DNA from: Candidatus Woesearchaeota archaeon
Lineage (GTDB): Archaea; Nanobdellota; Nanobdellia; Woesearchaeales; B29-G15
NCBI GenBank assembly: GCA_017610005.1
Contig: JAFCCU010000001.1
Coordinates: forward strand, 16,371 to 80,370
DNA: 64,000 nucleotides
Direction of reading: 5' to 3'
The notes under the pieces were generated by a model. The model ran no database searches. It saw nothing but the letters and a program-made list of their open reading frames with translations, and had not been told where the DNA came from. Positions 23,927-34,700 of the stretch are shown in pieces (the first letter of the stretch is position 1; every line of letters starts with the position of its first letter). Position numbers and translations under genes: made by a program.

Positions 23927-24470
23927 CTTTAACTACTGTTTTATACATTGTGGTATTAGGTACAATTAAGAAGTCTTTTTCAGGTGTTTCCAACATTGTA
24001 TCAAGCAGAGTCATCTCAATTATTTTACCTAAGGTATTATCAAATTCAATTTTATCTCCGACTTTAATATGCCAAAAGTGGAGCATATAAAAACCAGCAA
24101 TAATATTTGGAAAGAAATCTTTTATCGCAATTACCATTGAAATAACGACGATAACAATTATTGCAATTGCTACAATATCAATAATCCTTGTAGTTAAGCT
24201 TAATTGGTTTAGGGCCATTATGATTGTAATAAAGTAGATAAAATAAGTAAATCCTGCAATTAAGATTTCTTCAATAGAAAATTTAAATCCTATTGTGTTT
24301 TCAAAAAATTCGTTTAATTTTACACTGTTTAAAATTGTTCTTGCAAGAATACTAAACATTCTAGCAATAATAAACCCCACTAAAAGGATAACAACTGCTG
24401 CAACATACTTTGTTACTAAGGGGGATGTTGCCCCGTTAAGAACTCCTACGAGTGATGCAATAATTGACAT
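23913..24470 (-). CDS. Short MscS-like mechanosensitive channel protein
   Basis: About 185 residues with four hydrophobic segments followed by a small beta domain whose pattern VGDKIEFDNTLGKIIEMTLLDT and FLIVPNTTMYKTVVKV is the MscS beta-domain signature. A conserved KDFFPNIIAGFYML helix corresponds to the pore-lining region. The C-terminal alpha/beta cage domain of E. coli MscS is missing, so this is a minimal form. The product would sit in the cell membrane and relieve osmotic stress. Start ATG 24470 is preferred to 24482. Confidence 0.75.
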   Translation of the reverse strand: MSIIASLVGVLNGATSPLVTKYVAAVVILLVGFIIARMFSILARTILNSVKLNEFFENTIGFKFSIEEILIAGFTYFIYFITIIMALNQLSLTTRIIDIVAIAIIVIVVISMVIAIKDFFPNIIAGFYMLHFWHIKVGDKIEFDNTLGKIIEMTLLDTMLETPEKDFLIVPNTTMYKTVVKVKKR

Positions 24471-24528
24471 TTTATGCCACAAATATTCTGTAGGGCTTTA
24501 AAAACCTTGTGTTCAGAGGAGTTGTTTA

Positions 24529-24879
24529 TCAGCCAAGCACTATTTCAAAAGCAACAAACTGGGCTTTTACTTGCCTACATTTCATCATTTTTAAAACTTC
24601 GACAGCTAGTTCATCTTTTGTTCCAGCTTCAGGATCAATTAATCTAAAGTCAACAATTTCCAAAATTTCATCAATTGTGCCTGTAATAACCTCTCCAACA
24701 ACTCCTAGTGCATGAACCTTTCTGTATGCTCTTTGAAGGCTTACTTCCCTTCCAGGAAAAACCTTCTGGGGGGTGTACATTGCATTAGATGATAATCTTA
24801 CTTCATACCTTTTAGTTCCAGCCACAAATGCATCATAATATTTATCCTTCAACAAAACATGAAGTGGTTTACTATACAT
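24529..24879 (-). CDS. ASCH-domain protein
   Basis: A 116-residue single-domain protein: a KPLHVLLKDKYYDAFVAGTKRYEVRLSS start, a strand containing FPGREVSLQRA, then VVGEVITGTIDEILEI. The K-x-x-x-Y...G-K-R-Y-E-V-R pattern and the beta-barrel order fit the ASCH/PUA-like fold, which binds RNA or modified nucleosides. The substrate is unknown. It directly precedes (in genome order) the Fic gene on the same strand and could be cotranscribed with it. ATG 24879 is chosen; 24900 is also in frame. Confidence 0.65.
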   Translation of the reverse strand: MYSKPLHVLLKDKYYDAFVAGTKRYEVRLSSNAMYTPQKVFPGREVSLQRAYRKVHALGVVGEVITGTIDEILEIVDFRLIDPEAGTKDELAVEVLKMMKCRQVKAQFVAFEIVLG

Positions 24880-24901
24880 TAGAATATGAAAGTAGAGCAA
24901 A

Positions 24902-25792
24902 TTAAAAAAGTTTTAGGTAATTTTCGTATTCTTTGATATATCTTTTTAAAAACCAACTAATAAAGATTCCATCTTCCTCTCGCAATTGGGCCTTTTCAAG
25001 TGCATTATAATAGCCTGCCCTTTTTTCGTAAGCAATATTTAACATAGGAAACTGGTTTTTGTTTAGAATAAAATTCATAAGCATTCTAGAGGATCTCCCA
25101 TTTCCATCTGAGAATGGATGGATTGTAACAAATTTGAGATGAACTAAAGCCGCAAGGATTGCTGGGTGAATTTTTGATTTAGAGAAGTTGTACCATTTAA
25201 TAAATTCATATAATAGTGTGTCGAGTTCTGCAGGAAATGGTGGAGAGAATTTACTCCTTGAAATTGCTACTTGGTGATTCCTTATTTTGCCAGCGATATC
25301 TGGTTTGGTTATAGAAAAAAGCTTTTTATGCCAAAAAAAAATTGTTTGTAAGGATAAGTCTTGTTTATAACTTAACATATTAAAAAATACTTCTTTATGG
25401 GTTTCTGCTTCTGTAACATCTTTTATTGGTTTTTCGTTTGGGCTTAATTTTCTTTCAAGTAAATTAGCAGTTTCTTTGAGAGTTAAGGTTGAACCTTCAA
25501 TTCTTTGGGAATTGTAGGTAAATTTTATCATAAATGTTTCTAGCTGTTTTGTTTTGGCAGAAGGGGGCATATGAGATAACTCATAACTAAAGTTTTTTTT
25601 AATTATATTAATCTTTTTAATCCACAGTTCATCATAAATCTCAGAAAGTAGTTTTGCTTTAATACTTTCAATTTCTTCAGGGATTGTTTTTCCAATGTAT
25701 CGTTGCTTCTTTTTGACTTTGTTTCCCTCTCTAAAACTATGCTCAAGATAGTAATACTTTCTCTTTTTAATAATTCTTTTAATAATTCTCAC
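24902..25792 (-). CDS. Fic-domain protein (class II, N-terminal inhibitory motif)
   Basis: A 296-residue protein. The Fic motif HPFSDGNGRSSR spans residues 225-236 with the catalytic histidine first. An S-x-x-x-E-G motif (SQRIEG, 95-100) before the Fic core matches the inhibitory helix of class II Fic proteins, which blocks ATP binding. Such proteins usually AMPylate target proteins. The basic N-terminal 50 residues (RIIKRIIKKRKYYYLEHSF) look like a separate small domain. Targets are unknown. It may act alone, or with the ASCH gene 23 bp downstream. Confidence 0.88.
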   Translation of the reverse strand: MRIIKRIIKKRKYYYLEHSFREGNKVKKKQRYIGKTIPEEIESIKAKLLSEIYDELWIKKINIIKKNFSYELSHMPPSAKTKQLETFMIKFTYNSQRIEGSTLTLKETANLLERKLSPNEKPIKDVTEAETHKEVFFNMLSYKQDLSLQTIFFWHKKLFSITKPDIAGKIRNHQVAISRSKFSPPFPAELDTLLYEFIKWYNFSKSKIHPAILAALVHLKFVTIHPFSDGNGRSSRMLMNFILNKNQFPMLNIAYEKRAGYYNALEKAQLREEDGIFISWFLKRYIKEYENYLKLF

Positions 25793-25905
25793 TTATGAAT
25801 ATTATACCTACTTATTTAAATAGTTTTCCTTTTCCTTCAAATTGTAGGTACAAAGATTATAAGTTAAAAAAAGATTAAAGCACTCCGCTTATGAGATTTT
25901 TATTT

Positions 25906-25963
25906 AAAATTTCGGAAGAAATTTTACAGGGGTTTAATACCCCGGACTTCAGTCCGAAATTTT
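25906..25963. repeat. Palindromic element with two mutually exclusive stems
   Basis: Outer arms AAAATTTCGG (25906-25915) and CCGAAATTTT (25954-25963) pair perfectly. Inside are GGGGT-TTAAT-ACCCC (25929-25943) and CGGACT-TC-AGTCCG (25943-25956). The last stem competes with the outer one for the same bases. It lies in the 323-bp gene-free gap before cutA. Confidence 0.6.
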
Positions 25964-25970
25964 TAATCCT

Positions 25971-26044
25971 AAAAATCCATCTTTTTTCGAGGACCGCAAT
26001 ACCCCAACTTTTAAGTTGGGGATAGGTCCGAGTGATGGATTTTT
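25971..26044. repeat. Long interrupted hairpin upstream of cutA
   Basis: Nested arms are AAAAATCCATC (25971-25981) with GATGGATTTTT (26034-26044), GGACC (25991-25995) with GGTCC (26025-26029), and CCCCAACTT (26002-26010) with AAGTTGGGG (26013-26021). Both palindromes in this gap share the word AATACCCC. They could be an IS200/IS605-like end, a REP-like element or a structured RNA; no transposase is nearby. Confidence 0.6.
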
Positions 26045-26115
26045 GTTATTCCAATTTTATCAGGTATTTTTTAAACCACAGAATTTTTATATTATTTCAA
26101 TTTATTACAGTAAAT

Positions 26116-26424
26116 ATGGCACATTATAAGGGCCTAATCTCTTGCCCAATAAAAGAAGAAGCAGAAAAGATTTTAGCAATTTTGCTAGAACAAAAGCTTG
26201 CTGCAGGAGGATTTATAACAGATGGAATATCAAACCATTGGTGGCAAGGCAAAATTGATAAAGAACCGTATTGGAATATTTCTATTTTTACAATAAAAAA
26301 ACACTTTGATAAAATAATAAATATTGTAGAAAAAGAATCCACAGACGACACTCCAGGAGTAACTTTTTACAAAATCGATTACGGAAATAAGAAATTTTTA
26401 GATTGGATTACTCTCAATACTTAA
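26116..26424 (+). CDS. cutA: CutA1-like divalent cation tolerance protein
   Basis: About 102 residues from ATG 26116, a start that matches the usual family N-terminus (YKGLISCPIKEEAEKIL, then a helix and LAAGGFI). The SNHWWQGKIDKEPYWN segment corresponds to the CutA1 signature WWxGKI...E. The protein forms very stable trimers of ferredoxin-like fold; its molecular role is not settled. It is somewhat diverged, as the usual strand after WWxGK is shortened. It stands alone downstream of two palindromes. Confidence 0.7.
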   Translation: MAHYKGLISCPIKEEAEKILAILLEQKLAAGGFITDGISNHWWQGKIDKEPYWNISIFTIKKHFDKIINIVEKESTDDTPGVTFYKIDYGNKKFLDWITLNT

Positions 26425-26483
26425 GGCAACAGCTCTTTTTTCAGAGTTTCATTTAATTTAGAAAAGACTTCTTCAAATCGAAA

Positions 26484-27077
26484 TTATTGATTACTCGCCG
26501 GAATTTCTCCAAATTCACATTTAGTACAAGTCCATTCCATTTGCACCCAGTCTCCATCTGTTTTATATTGCCTTGCAGCTTCGGGTAACCATGCTTTAAC
26601 ATAAACATGATTTGGAATAAAAACAAATTCTGTTTCAATCCCAATTGATTCTAACATTGATGCTAATAGAACAGAGCCATCATCACAGTCTCCTCCACCA
26701 TTTTCAATAGTAGATAAAGGATTTTGGATAAACTCTCTTGAAACTGGGTCATTAATATATGCAATATTGTCTCTAACAAAATAATATAATGCTTTTGCAT
26801 AACAAATCTTGTTTCCGTTTGGACAACCAGTTGTTGCGATAAAGTTAGCAACATGTTTTGCATTATCTACATCAATAGTAATTTTCTCAAGTGGAATAAG
26901 AGAATTATTTGAAATTAGTTTTCTAACTTCCTCTAAACTAGGCAACTTTCCCGGCGATGGATCTGGGGAAATTGCATACCTTGGAATAAGCCAACCCACA
27001 ATTAATAATAATAAAAAAGCTGTAATAAAATAGATAAGAGGAGACTTTTTCCCTTCGTCAATAATTTCTTCTTCCAT
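26484..27077 (-). CDS. Membrane-anchored transglutaminase-like protein
   Basis: About 197 residues from ATG 27077 (27101 also possible). One transmembrane helix follows the acidic N-terminus (LIYFITAFLLLLIVGWLIP). The outside domain carries the transglutaminase-like core: a helix (CYAKALYYFVRDNIAYI), the catalytic Cys in GGGDCDDGSVLLASML and the His in NHVYVKAW. A Cys-x-x-Cys pair (CTKC) near the C-terminus may bind metal or form a disulfide. It is probably a peptidase or protein cross-linker at the cell surface. The upstream region is divergent with the cis-prenyltransferase gene. Confidence 0.75.
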   Translation of the reverse strand: MEEEIIDEGKKSPLIYFITAFLLLLIVGWLIPRYAISPDPSPGKLPSLEEVRKLISNNSLIPLEKITIDVDNAKHVANFIATTGCPNGNKICYAKALYYFVRDNIAYINDPVSREFIQNPLSTIENGGGDCDDGSVLLASMLESIGIETEFVFIPNHVYVKAWLPEAARQYKTDGDWVQMEWTCTKCEFGEIPASNQ

Positions 27078-27128
27078 ATAATTATGTATATCAAAAAACA
27101 TATAAAGCTTTTTACAATAATTCTATTC

Positions 27129-27830
27129 ATGGGCGTTAATCACATTGCAATAATTCTTGATGGCAATAGGCGCTATGCTGAAAAAATTGGAATTAGTAGG
27201 CTTAAGGGCCATGAACATGGTGCTAACACTATTCGAAGATTGCTCAAATGGGCTGCCTTATTAAGTGAAGAAAAACGAGATAAATATTGGCCAAGGATAT
27301 TAACCCTTTATGCATTCTCTATGCAAAATTTTAATAGGCCCGAACATGAAAGAAAAGTAGTGCTTGGTTTGATTACAAAAGGATTTGAAGAGATCTTAAC
27401 TAATAGAGAAATAGAGAAATTGCAAATTCAAGTAAATTTTCTAGGACGAATACATTTGTTGCCTAAAAAAACAAGATATGCAATTAACAAAGTAATTGAA
27501 AAGACAAAAGATTATAATAATTATAAAATTAATTTTTGTGTTGCATATGGTGGCAGGGAAGAAATTGTAGATGCAGTAAATAAAGTGATAAAAGAAAGAA
27601 CAGAAAACATAACAGAGAAAGAGTTTGAAGATTTTTTATATAGTAAGGATAATGTGGATCTTGTAATTAGAACAAGTGGAGAAAAAAGGACTAGTAACTA
27701 TCTTCCTTGGCAAACAACTTATGCTGAATGGTTCTTTTTAGAAGAAACCTGGCCTGAATTTTCTCCAGAACTTTTTATGCAAATAACTGATGAGTTTCAA
27801 GAAAAAAGAGAGCGAAGGTTTGGAAAATGA
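27129..27830 (+). CDS. uppS: cis-Prenyltransferase (undecaprenyl-diphosphate synthase family)
   Basis: A 233-residue enzyme extending prenyl diphosphates with cis double bonds to make the lipid carrier for glycan transfer. It shows IILDGNRRYAEKIG (catalytic Asp), FSMQNFNRP (the FS-x-EN-W-x-R region, with Gln for Glu) and the C-terminal signature DLVIRTSGEKRTSNYL followed by WQTTYAEWFF. ATG 27129 is chosen because it starts right before the conserved strand. Its stop overlaps the next gene by 4 nt. A role in glycosylating the N-x-S/T-rich surface proteins is a reasonable inference. Confidence 0.9.
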   Translation: MGVNHIAIILDGNRRYAEKIGISRLKGHEHGANTIRRLLKWAALLSEEKRDKYWPRILTLYAFSMQNFNRPEHERKVVLGLITKGFEEILTNREIEKLQIQVNFLGRIHLLPKKTRYAINKVIEKTKDYNNYKINFCVAYGGREEIVDAVNKVIKERTENITEKEFEDFLYSKDNVDLVIRTSGEKRTSNYLPWQTTYAEWFFLEETWPEFSPELFMQITDEFQEKRERRFGK

Positions 27831-28576
27831 AAACTCCCATCTTACAGGTTGAGAATTTGCCCTCAATTTGCTTAATGATTTCCGGCGAAGATTTTACCTT
27901 AGTTAAATCAATTCTAAAAGAAATTGGTATTGAAATAAGTAAAGAACATAGGGCAAGGGAATTTTCTGTCTTTCATTCTTTAATTGAATCAAAAGAGTTT
28001 TCAATTGTAATTACTGGGCTTGGATCAGCTTCAATAGAACTTGCAACTCAAGAACTTTTGCAAAGTGGAGTTGATACAATTATTCTTGCTGGCACTTGCG
28101 GAGCTTCAAAAGATTATAAAATTGGCGAACCTGTATTTATTGAAAGTGGGGCATTTGAGAGAGGTTCACCTAACTATTATAAAGAATTTAAAGGAAAAAA
28201 ATCTTGTGTTCACCCGGACTTTATCAATTCCTTGCCTGAATTAAAGCGTGGATCTATAATCTCTTCTGATTCTTTTTATGCTATTGGAGGGATACTAAAA
28301 GAAGGCAAGATTATTTACCTTGGGGCTAAAACTAGAATAGAACCAATTTGGGTTAATAAATTCCGTAAGCTTTACAATTCAAAAAGTTCATACTTAATAG
28401 ACATGGAAACTGCATTTTTTTATGCATTTGGGGAGATTTTTGAAAACTTCAAATTTTGTGCAATTAAAGGAGTTTCAAATTATGTACCTTTTAATCCAAT
28501 TAATATAATAAAAGAAGAAAGATTGGCATTAAAAAACTCTATAAGTTCAAGTATTCTACTAATTTCTGAACTTTAA
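27827..28576 (+). CDS. Nucleoside phosphorylase / MTA-SAH nucleosidase family protein
   Basis: A 249-residue member of the PNP_UDP_1 superfamily. The core shows TGLGSASIELATQELL, the IILAGTCGA phosphate/ribose-binding turn and the diagnostic IDMETAFFYAFGE motif with its ribose-binding Glu, then FCAIKGVSN. It may act on purine nucleosides, uridine or methylthioadenosine; the last would link to the SAM-consuming enzymes here. The start overlaps the uppS stop (ATGA). Confidence 0.8.
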   Translation: MKTPILQVENLPSICLMISGEDFTLVKSILKEIGIEISKEHRAREFSVFHSLIESKEFSIVITGLGSASIELATQELLQSGVDTIILAGTCGASKDYKIGEPVFIESGAFERGSPNYYKEFKGKKSCVHPDFINSLPELKRGSIISSDSFYAIGGILKEGKIIYLGAKTRIEPIWVNKFRKLYNSKSSYLIDMETAFFYAFGEIFENFKFCAIKGVSNYVPFNPINIIKEERLALKNSISSSILLISEL

Positions 28577-28647
28577 ATAAAACTTAATGTGATTCATAAG
28601 TTTAACTTTCATGAGGGGAAATGATTATTATCTCGTTAGTAGTACTC

Positions 28648-28664
28648 GAAAAGTATAAATACAA
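28648..28664 (+). promoter_or_regulatory. Probable promoter of the 3570-residue surface protein
   Basis: CGAAAAGTATAAATACA contains a good TATA box (TATAAATA) about 75-80 nt upstream of ATG 28733, with a GAGGTG ribosome binding site at 28722-28727. The transcript would have a leader of about 50 nt. Confidence 0.55.
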
Positions 28665-28732
28665 AGTAATTTCTAATTATTAGATTCAAATTAATTTTTG
28701 AAAGGGAATGGTAGTAATACCGAGGTGTGGAA

Positions 28733-31700
28733 ATGAAAAGAGGTATAGTTAGTAAGTATTTTATTTTAGTTGTTATGTGTTTATTGTTTTCTAGTGTGTT
28801 TGCCTCAGCAGAAGTCTTGACTTTAAACTTAAATCAAGCAGAGTTTGAAGAAGGCAAAACTGCAAGAGTTTTTGGTTATGTTTTAGATGATAGTCTTGGT
28901 GGCAAACCCAATAATATAACTGATATGTACCTTGATGGGGTGTTTGTGAGTACACAAACATCTGACTCTGAAGGTTTTTATGAAGAATTTTTAACAAACT
29001 TAACCGCAGGAATACATAATGTAAGTGTTAATACTTCCTCTTCCACACAGGTATTACCATTTACAGTGTACGTTACTGCATCCATCCCTTCATACCAAAT
29101 TATCGCATCTTCTTTAACTGTTCCCTACAAAACTCACACCTTAAATTTTACAGTAAAAAAGTATTCTGGGAGTACTCTTTCAAGTGATACTATTGAATAT
29201 GAAGTCTTTCACCAAAATGGTTCCCTTTATACCTCAGGTAACCTTACAAGTGATGTTGAAGAAAGTTTAGTACTACCTCAAATTGTTGGGTCTTATACAA
29301 TTACTCTTGAAGGTAAGAAAAGCTTTGTTGCACAAGTATCTAAATTTGATTTAAAATTTAAAATCTCAGATATTGGTGGAAACTTCAAAGAAGTTTTTAA
29401 ACCTAATGGAATAGCTTATTTTGAAGTAGAAGGATTTTCTAATGGCCAAAAGATTACTAACGCTACTGTTACAGCAGAGGTTACTAGTCCTTCTGGAGCA
29501 GTTAGCACTGTGTCATTTGTTGAAACTGAAGGAACCTATAATGGGAATACTAATGTAACTTTATCTGGTACTCCAATAACTTTGATGGGTGGAGATTACG
29601 ATGTTGAATTTATTGCCAAAGATCCATCAAACAATGAGCAGCGTGTAAAGGGCTTTTTCAAAGTATTAGGTCTTGCAGTTGATTTAGATTTGCAAAATAA
29701 AAAACCTTATGTTGAAGAAGATACAATTACTTTTGATGTTATTGTTAAAAATCTTGAAGATGGAACTTTAGTCAACCATAGCGATGTGGTTTACACAATT
29801 GAGTTGGAAAAAGACGGTAAATTTTATGATACTACTTTTATTACTCCAACTGCATCAAGTAATTCCGCTAAAACAAGTTTAATCTCATTTGATATTCCCT
29901 CTGAATTTGATGATGGAGATTATTTTTTGAATGTAAAAGCAAATTCAAATGGTAAGTTAGGTTATGGAAAAGAATATTTCTTGGTTAGAAACACTGAATT
30001 TTTCATTGAATTATCTGATAATTATGGGTGGTACAGAGATTCTTTCCAGCCAGGAGAACTTGCAAAACTTCAAGCGCATTCAGAAGATAACATTACTTTC
30101 TTACAAGTCTTTGTTTATGATGAATTGGGTGCCTTAAAATCACAAGTAAATATATCTGGTGAGTCAACAAGCATGGAAGTTACCTTTAATGTACCAAGTA
30201 ATCAAGATGATTACTTCGCAGAAGTTCATGGAACTATCAATGGTGAGGAGATTATTGATGATAGATGGTTTGCAGTTCAAAATTACTTTTCATTTTTAGA
30301 TGTAAAAAATCTTGATAATCAGTTTCAATTTATGATTCCTGGAGATGAGGGATTTTTAACTGAAATTAGAGTAATGGATGTTGCTAAGGGTGAAGGAGTT
30401 GATTTATCAAACTTTGTTGTTAAATTTGATAGAATTTTAAATGAAGAAACAGAAGTTGCTTATACAAGTATTAAGGCAACAGAGAATTCAACTTATTCTA
30501 ACCGTGAAACCGGACAAATTGTTTTTAATATTGCATCAATGAATCTGCCAAATGGGCATTATAAGATTGAATATACACTTATTGATGAAAACGGTAAATC
30601 ATTTAAGGGAAAAGGTTGGTTTGGTGTATCCTCATTTTTTGTTGATGTTTCAACTTATTCAGAAACTAGTCAAAGAAAAGAAGTATTCTCACCAGGAGAT
30701 ACTATCAATGTATCCGTAAACATTGGAACAGAAACTGGAAACGCCACAATTTATAGAGAATTTTTTGATCCAATTACCTTTGAATTTCATAATGGAGAGG
30801 GATCAACATTACTAACTGCTTCAGCAAATGAGCTTCCTTCAGAAACTGGATGGTATCCTTTTGGAGTTGAAGTAGAATTAAATACTGGAGATGAAGGCTT
30901 TGGTGAAGGATGGTTTGAAATTAGAAGCTTGAACTTCAGAAGTATTGTAGCTAAAGATGCTGGAGAATTTTCTTCAGGAGATGATGTAATTGTTGATGTT
31001 GTTGTTGAACAGTCTGGAGTAGTTGTTGAGGGCGCAGATATTTACCTTGAAAGAGTTGTTAGAGCGCAAGATTGGCAAGATGTCTCTGCAACCGCAGGAC
31101 TTAATGCTACTGATTCTCAAGGAAGGGCAGCATTAACTATTACTCCAGGAGAACCGCTTCCACCAGGCGATTATTTTGCAGATATTAGGGCAGAATATCA
31201 AAATGACATGGTGTGGGGAGGCCTTGGGTTTAGAGTTACTGGAGATGATGTATTAATCACAATAGACAGTACAGATAATTCATTTGCACAAACTGAAACT
31301 GTGCCAATTAATGTGAAAGTAATTGACAGTAGTGGAAGTCCTAAAGAAAATGTTACAGTTAGTCTTGTTGGTATTATGAATCTTGAAACATGGGGTCCTG
31401 TGCCAATAAGTAAGGCAGCAGTAAATACTTCTTCATCAGGAATTGCAACTTTCTCACTTTCAGCTGCAAATTACAATCCCGGGAGATATGCTCCAATTAT
31501 TAATATATCAACAATTGATAGTGTTATAGTTGGATTTGGTGATGGAGAATTTGAAATTAAACCATTTGATTCAACCTTGGGTTTCCAAGGCGATGAGTCA
31601 TTTGCAATTGCTGAAACTATTTTAGTTGATGTTACAATTGTAGGAACAGTTACAGTGACAGCAGAAGTCAAAGATATGGATAATAACGTTCAAACAATTG

Positions 31701-34700
31701 ATTATTTTTATTCTGATGGAGTCTTAACAATTAATAATGACTTAAACCCAGGAGAATATTTCTTAGAAATAACAATTACTTCAGGAACTAAAAGTAAGAT
31801 TGAGACTTTATGGTTTGAAGTGCAAGCCCCTTGGGCTCAAGTATGGATGGATCAAAATAATTATGCACAAGATTCAATATTAGAATATGATTATAGTATA
31901 TTTACATTTGGTGCTCAAGGATGGTTGCTTTCTGAAGGCACATTAAATGTTGTAGAAATTGAAAACATGTGGACAGGGGTACCAACTCCTGTGGATATTA
32001 ATATTTCAGCAACAGGTGAAGGGGACGATACACTTGACCTTGCACCATACAATTTAGCGCCAGGAGATTATTTACTTAGATTTAATCTAATTGAAAACCC
32101 TCAATATGAAGAAGCACTTTACTTTAGAGTTGAAAAAGACTTTTTCTTTACTGTGGATGACGTTGTTAGTGGGAGAAATGTTACTCTTAATGTGACTGCT
32201 CACGGTCTTTCAGATAATATAAATTATACACTTACAAGATACTTTAACTTCCATGAATTTGAAGAGGTAGTTGTAGGTACAAATAATGATAATGGAGTGT
32301 TTACATTTAATGATTTAAGTAATGGATTTTATCAAGCTCAAGTAGAAATAAGAGATCCTGACACAGGAGAGTTTTATCAAGTAGATGCTCACTTTGATGT
32401 ATGGATTAGAGATGTTAATATCAGTGCTCCATGGCAAGTAAATATGGGGGATACTGTCACATTTAATATAACTTCAACAATAGATACTAACTTTTGGATA
32501 ATGGATCCATTTAGTCAGCAGGTTCTTGTTCAAGAGCCAATTACTGCTGGTAACCTTGAGTATCCATACGATTTTTCCTATTCAGGAAGATTCATGTACA
32601 GTTATGGAGATGATAAATGGGCTGCTTTTAGCAATGCAGAAGAAATTGAAGTTATTCAAATGGGATTTAATGTATGGTTCCCTATGAGATGGAGATACCA
32701 AACTGGGGAAGATTATGAGTTTAATATTTCAACTCCAATGAATGGCACAAATGTAACTTTAAGGATTAAAAGCCACTTTAGTGGAAATGTTACTGTGGTA
32801 TCATTAGGAAAAACTCATTTAACTCCTGATACAGAAAAAACTTTTACTGTGCCTATAAATATTTCAGGGCCACAAGATTGGGAATTAACTTTAGATGTGC
32901 CAACTGGCGAAAAACCAAAGATGTACACTTTTGTTGATTCATTCCCTGATCAATATGAGATAAATGCTTGGAATGATGGCTGGGAGTATAAAGCAGGAGA
33001 AACAGTTAATGTTAAAATTGAAGTTAGAGATATTATAAATGATCAACAAGTTGCCCCCACTGGGGTTGTTGCACTAAGGATTGAAAATCCATTTGGTGCA
33101 GATATGGGTTCAGGAGCCTTAAACTGGGATTCAGGCAATCTTGCAAATATCACAACTGGTGAAGATTGGTTAACTGGACATTACCATGTTGAATTAAATG
33201 TTTCAAAAGATTCAACAGATAGGATTCAATGGTTTGACTTTTTTGTTAGAGGTAATGATAACTTAGAACTTTACTGGTGGCAAAATCAATGGGACTTTGT
33301 AGGAAATGAAGTTTTGGAAGTGGAAATTGAAGCAAAAGATGCTGGTATTCCAAAGGCAGGTGTTTTAGCCTCACTTGATGGCTTTGAAGAAAGACCCGAC
33401 AATTGGGAAACCCCACCAACTTCTCACCCCTTAGGGCCCGGATCTTACACATTTTCAACAATAGATAATAAAACTGATTCCAATGGAAGAGTAACATTTA
33501 GTATTGAGTTAAGTCAAGCAGGATTATCTAGTGGTGGTTTTGACGGAAGGTTAAATGTTGGAGGACAAATTGTTTGGTTTGGCTTTAATCTAAGGGCATA
33601 TGGTTTAGATACTTACACAAATGAGTGGGAGTATGGAATAACTGATACAATTGAATTAAACATTAGAGCTAGAAATATGAATGATTGGACTCCACTTCTT
33701 GAAGATGGAAATGTTACAATTAAAGAAATTAGAAAGCATGATCCAGGAACTTGGGAACCAGTAAATGTTTCACTAGCTGCATTTGGTTTAGATAGTAACA
33801 GGACCACAATGAATGGCGGCGAAGCATTAATAGAAATGATTGCCAATAATTCAATATTAAACATAGCAAGACCATATGAATTTGAGGTATGGTTAGAAGT
33901 TGAATTGCCATCTGGTACTGAGGAAGGCTGGGGATGGTTTAGATTAAGTAATTCAGCAAAACCAGGATTATCAATTATTGATGGCACTGATACTGTTCCA
34001 GAATCATTTTTTGGAAATCAAGAGTATACTTTACTCTTAACTGGACCAGATGGAATGAACGCCACATTAAGAAATATGTGGGGGCCAGAATCTAAGAATT
34101 ATGACTTAGAATTAGAAAGTGGATCAGAGGGGCTAGAGGTTAACTTTACCACCCCAGAATGGCCTGGTATGTATGAACTTGAAGTTGAAGTAATTCGTGA
34201 TGGTGGATGGCCAGAATACATGCATGAGCAGTTTACAATTGGTTCAGGTGTTGAATTCCATTGTCATGCCGAAGGAAATATTGTGCCTGGAGTAAATTAC
34301 ACTGCTAGCATGAATTTATTTGGTTCAGGTCAAGATCCTTTCTGTCCACCTGATGATGAATGGTGTAGTGAAAGAACTTGGTTTGGCCCAATGGCAAATA
34401 AGACTATCACCTTGATTGGAATGAAAGACTTAAGTGACTTCTCATTTACTGATTTAGGAGGATTTAGTTTAACAACACAAACAGCAGTATGGCCAGACCA
34501 TATGATCCCTGCAAATTGCTGGAGTTATGATGGTGATGGAGAAGCAACCTGCAATGAACAAAACAGATGTGCCTGGGGACTTAGACAACATGATCAACAG
34601 ATGGGTTGTATGGATTCCTGGGAATATTGTAGTGGGGCTGCAAACACTGAAGAAGAATGTGATGAAGTTACTGCATTTGATTGTACTTGGAATTCAGGAG

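Noticed and set aside
25906..26044. Complete IS200/IS605 insertion
   Set aside because: The palindromes resemble such ends, but no TnpA or TnpB frame lies between or beside them.
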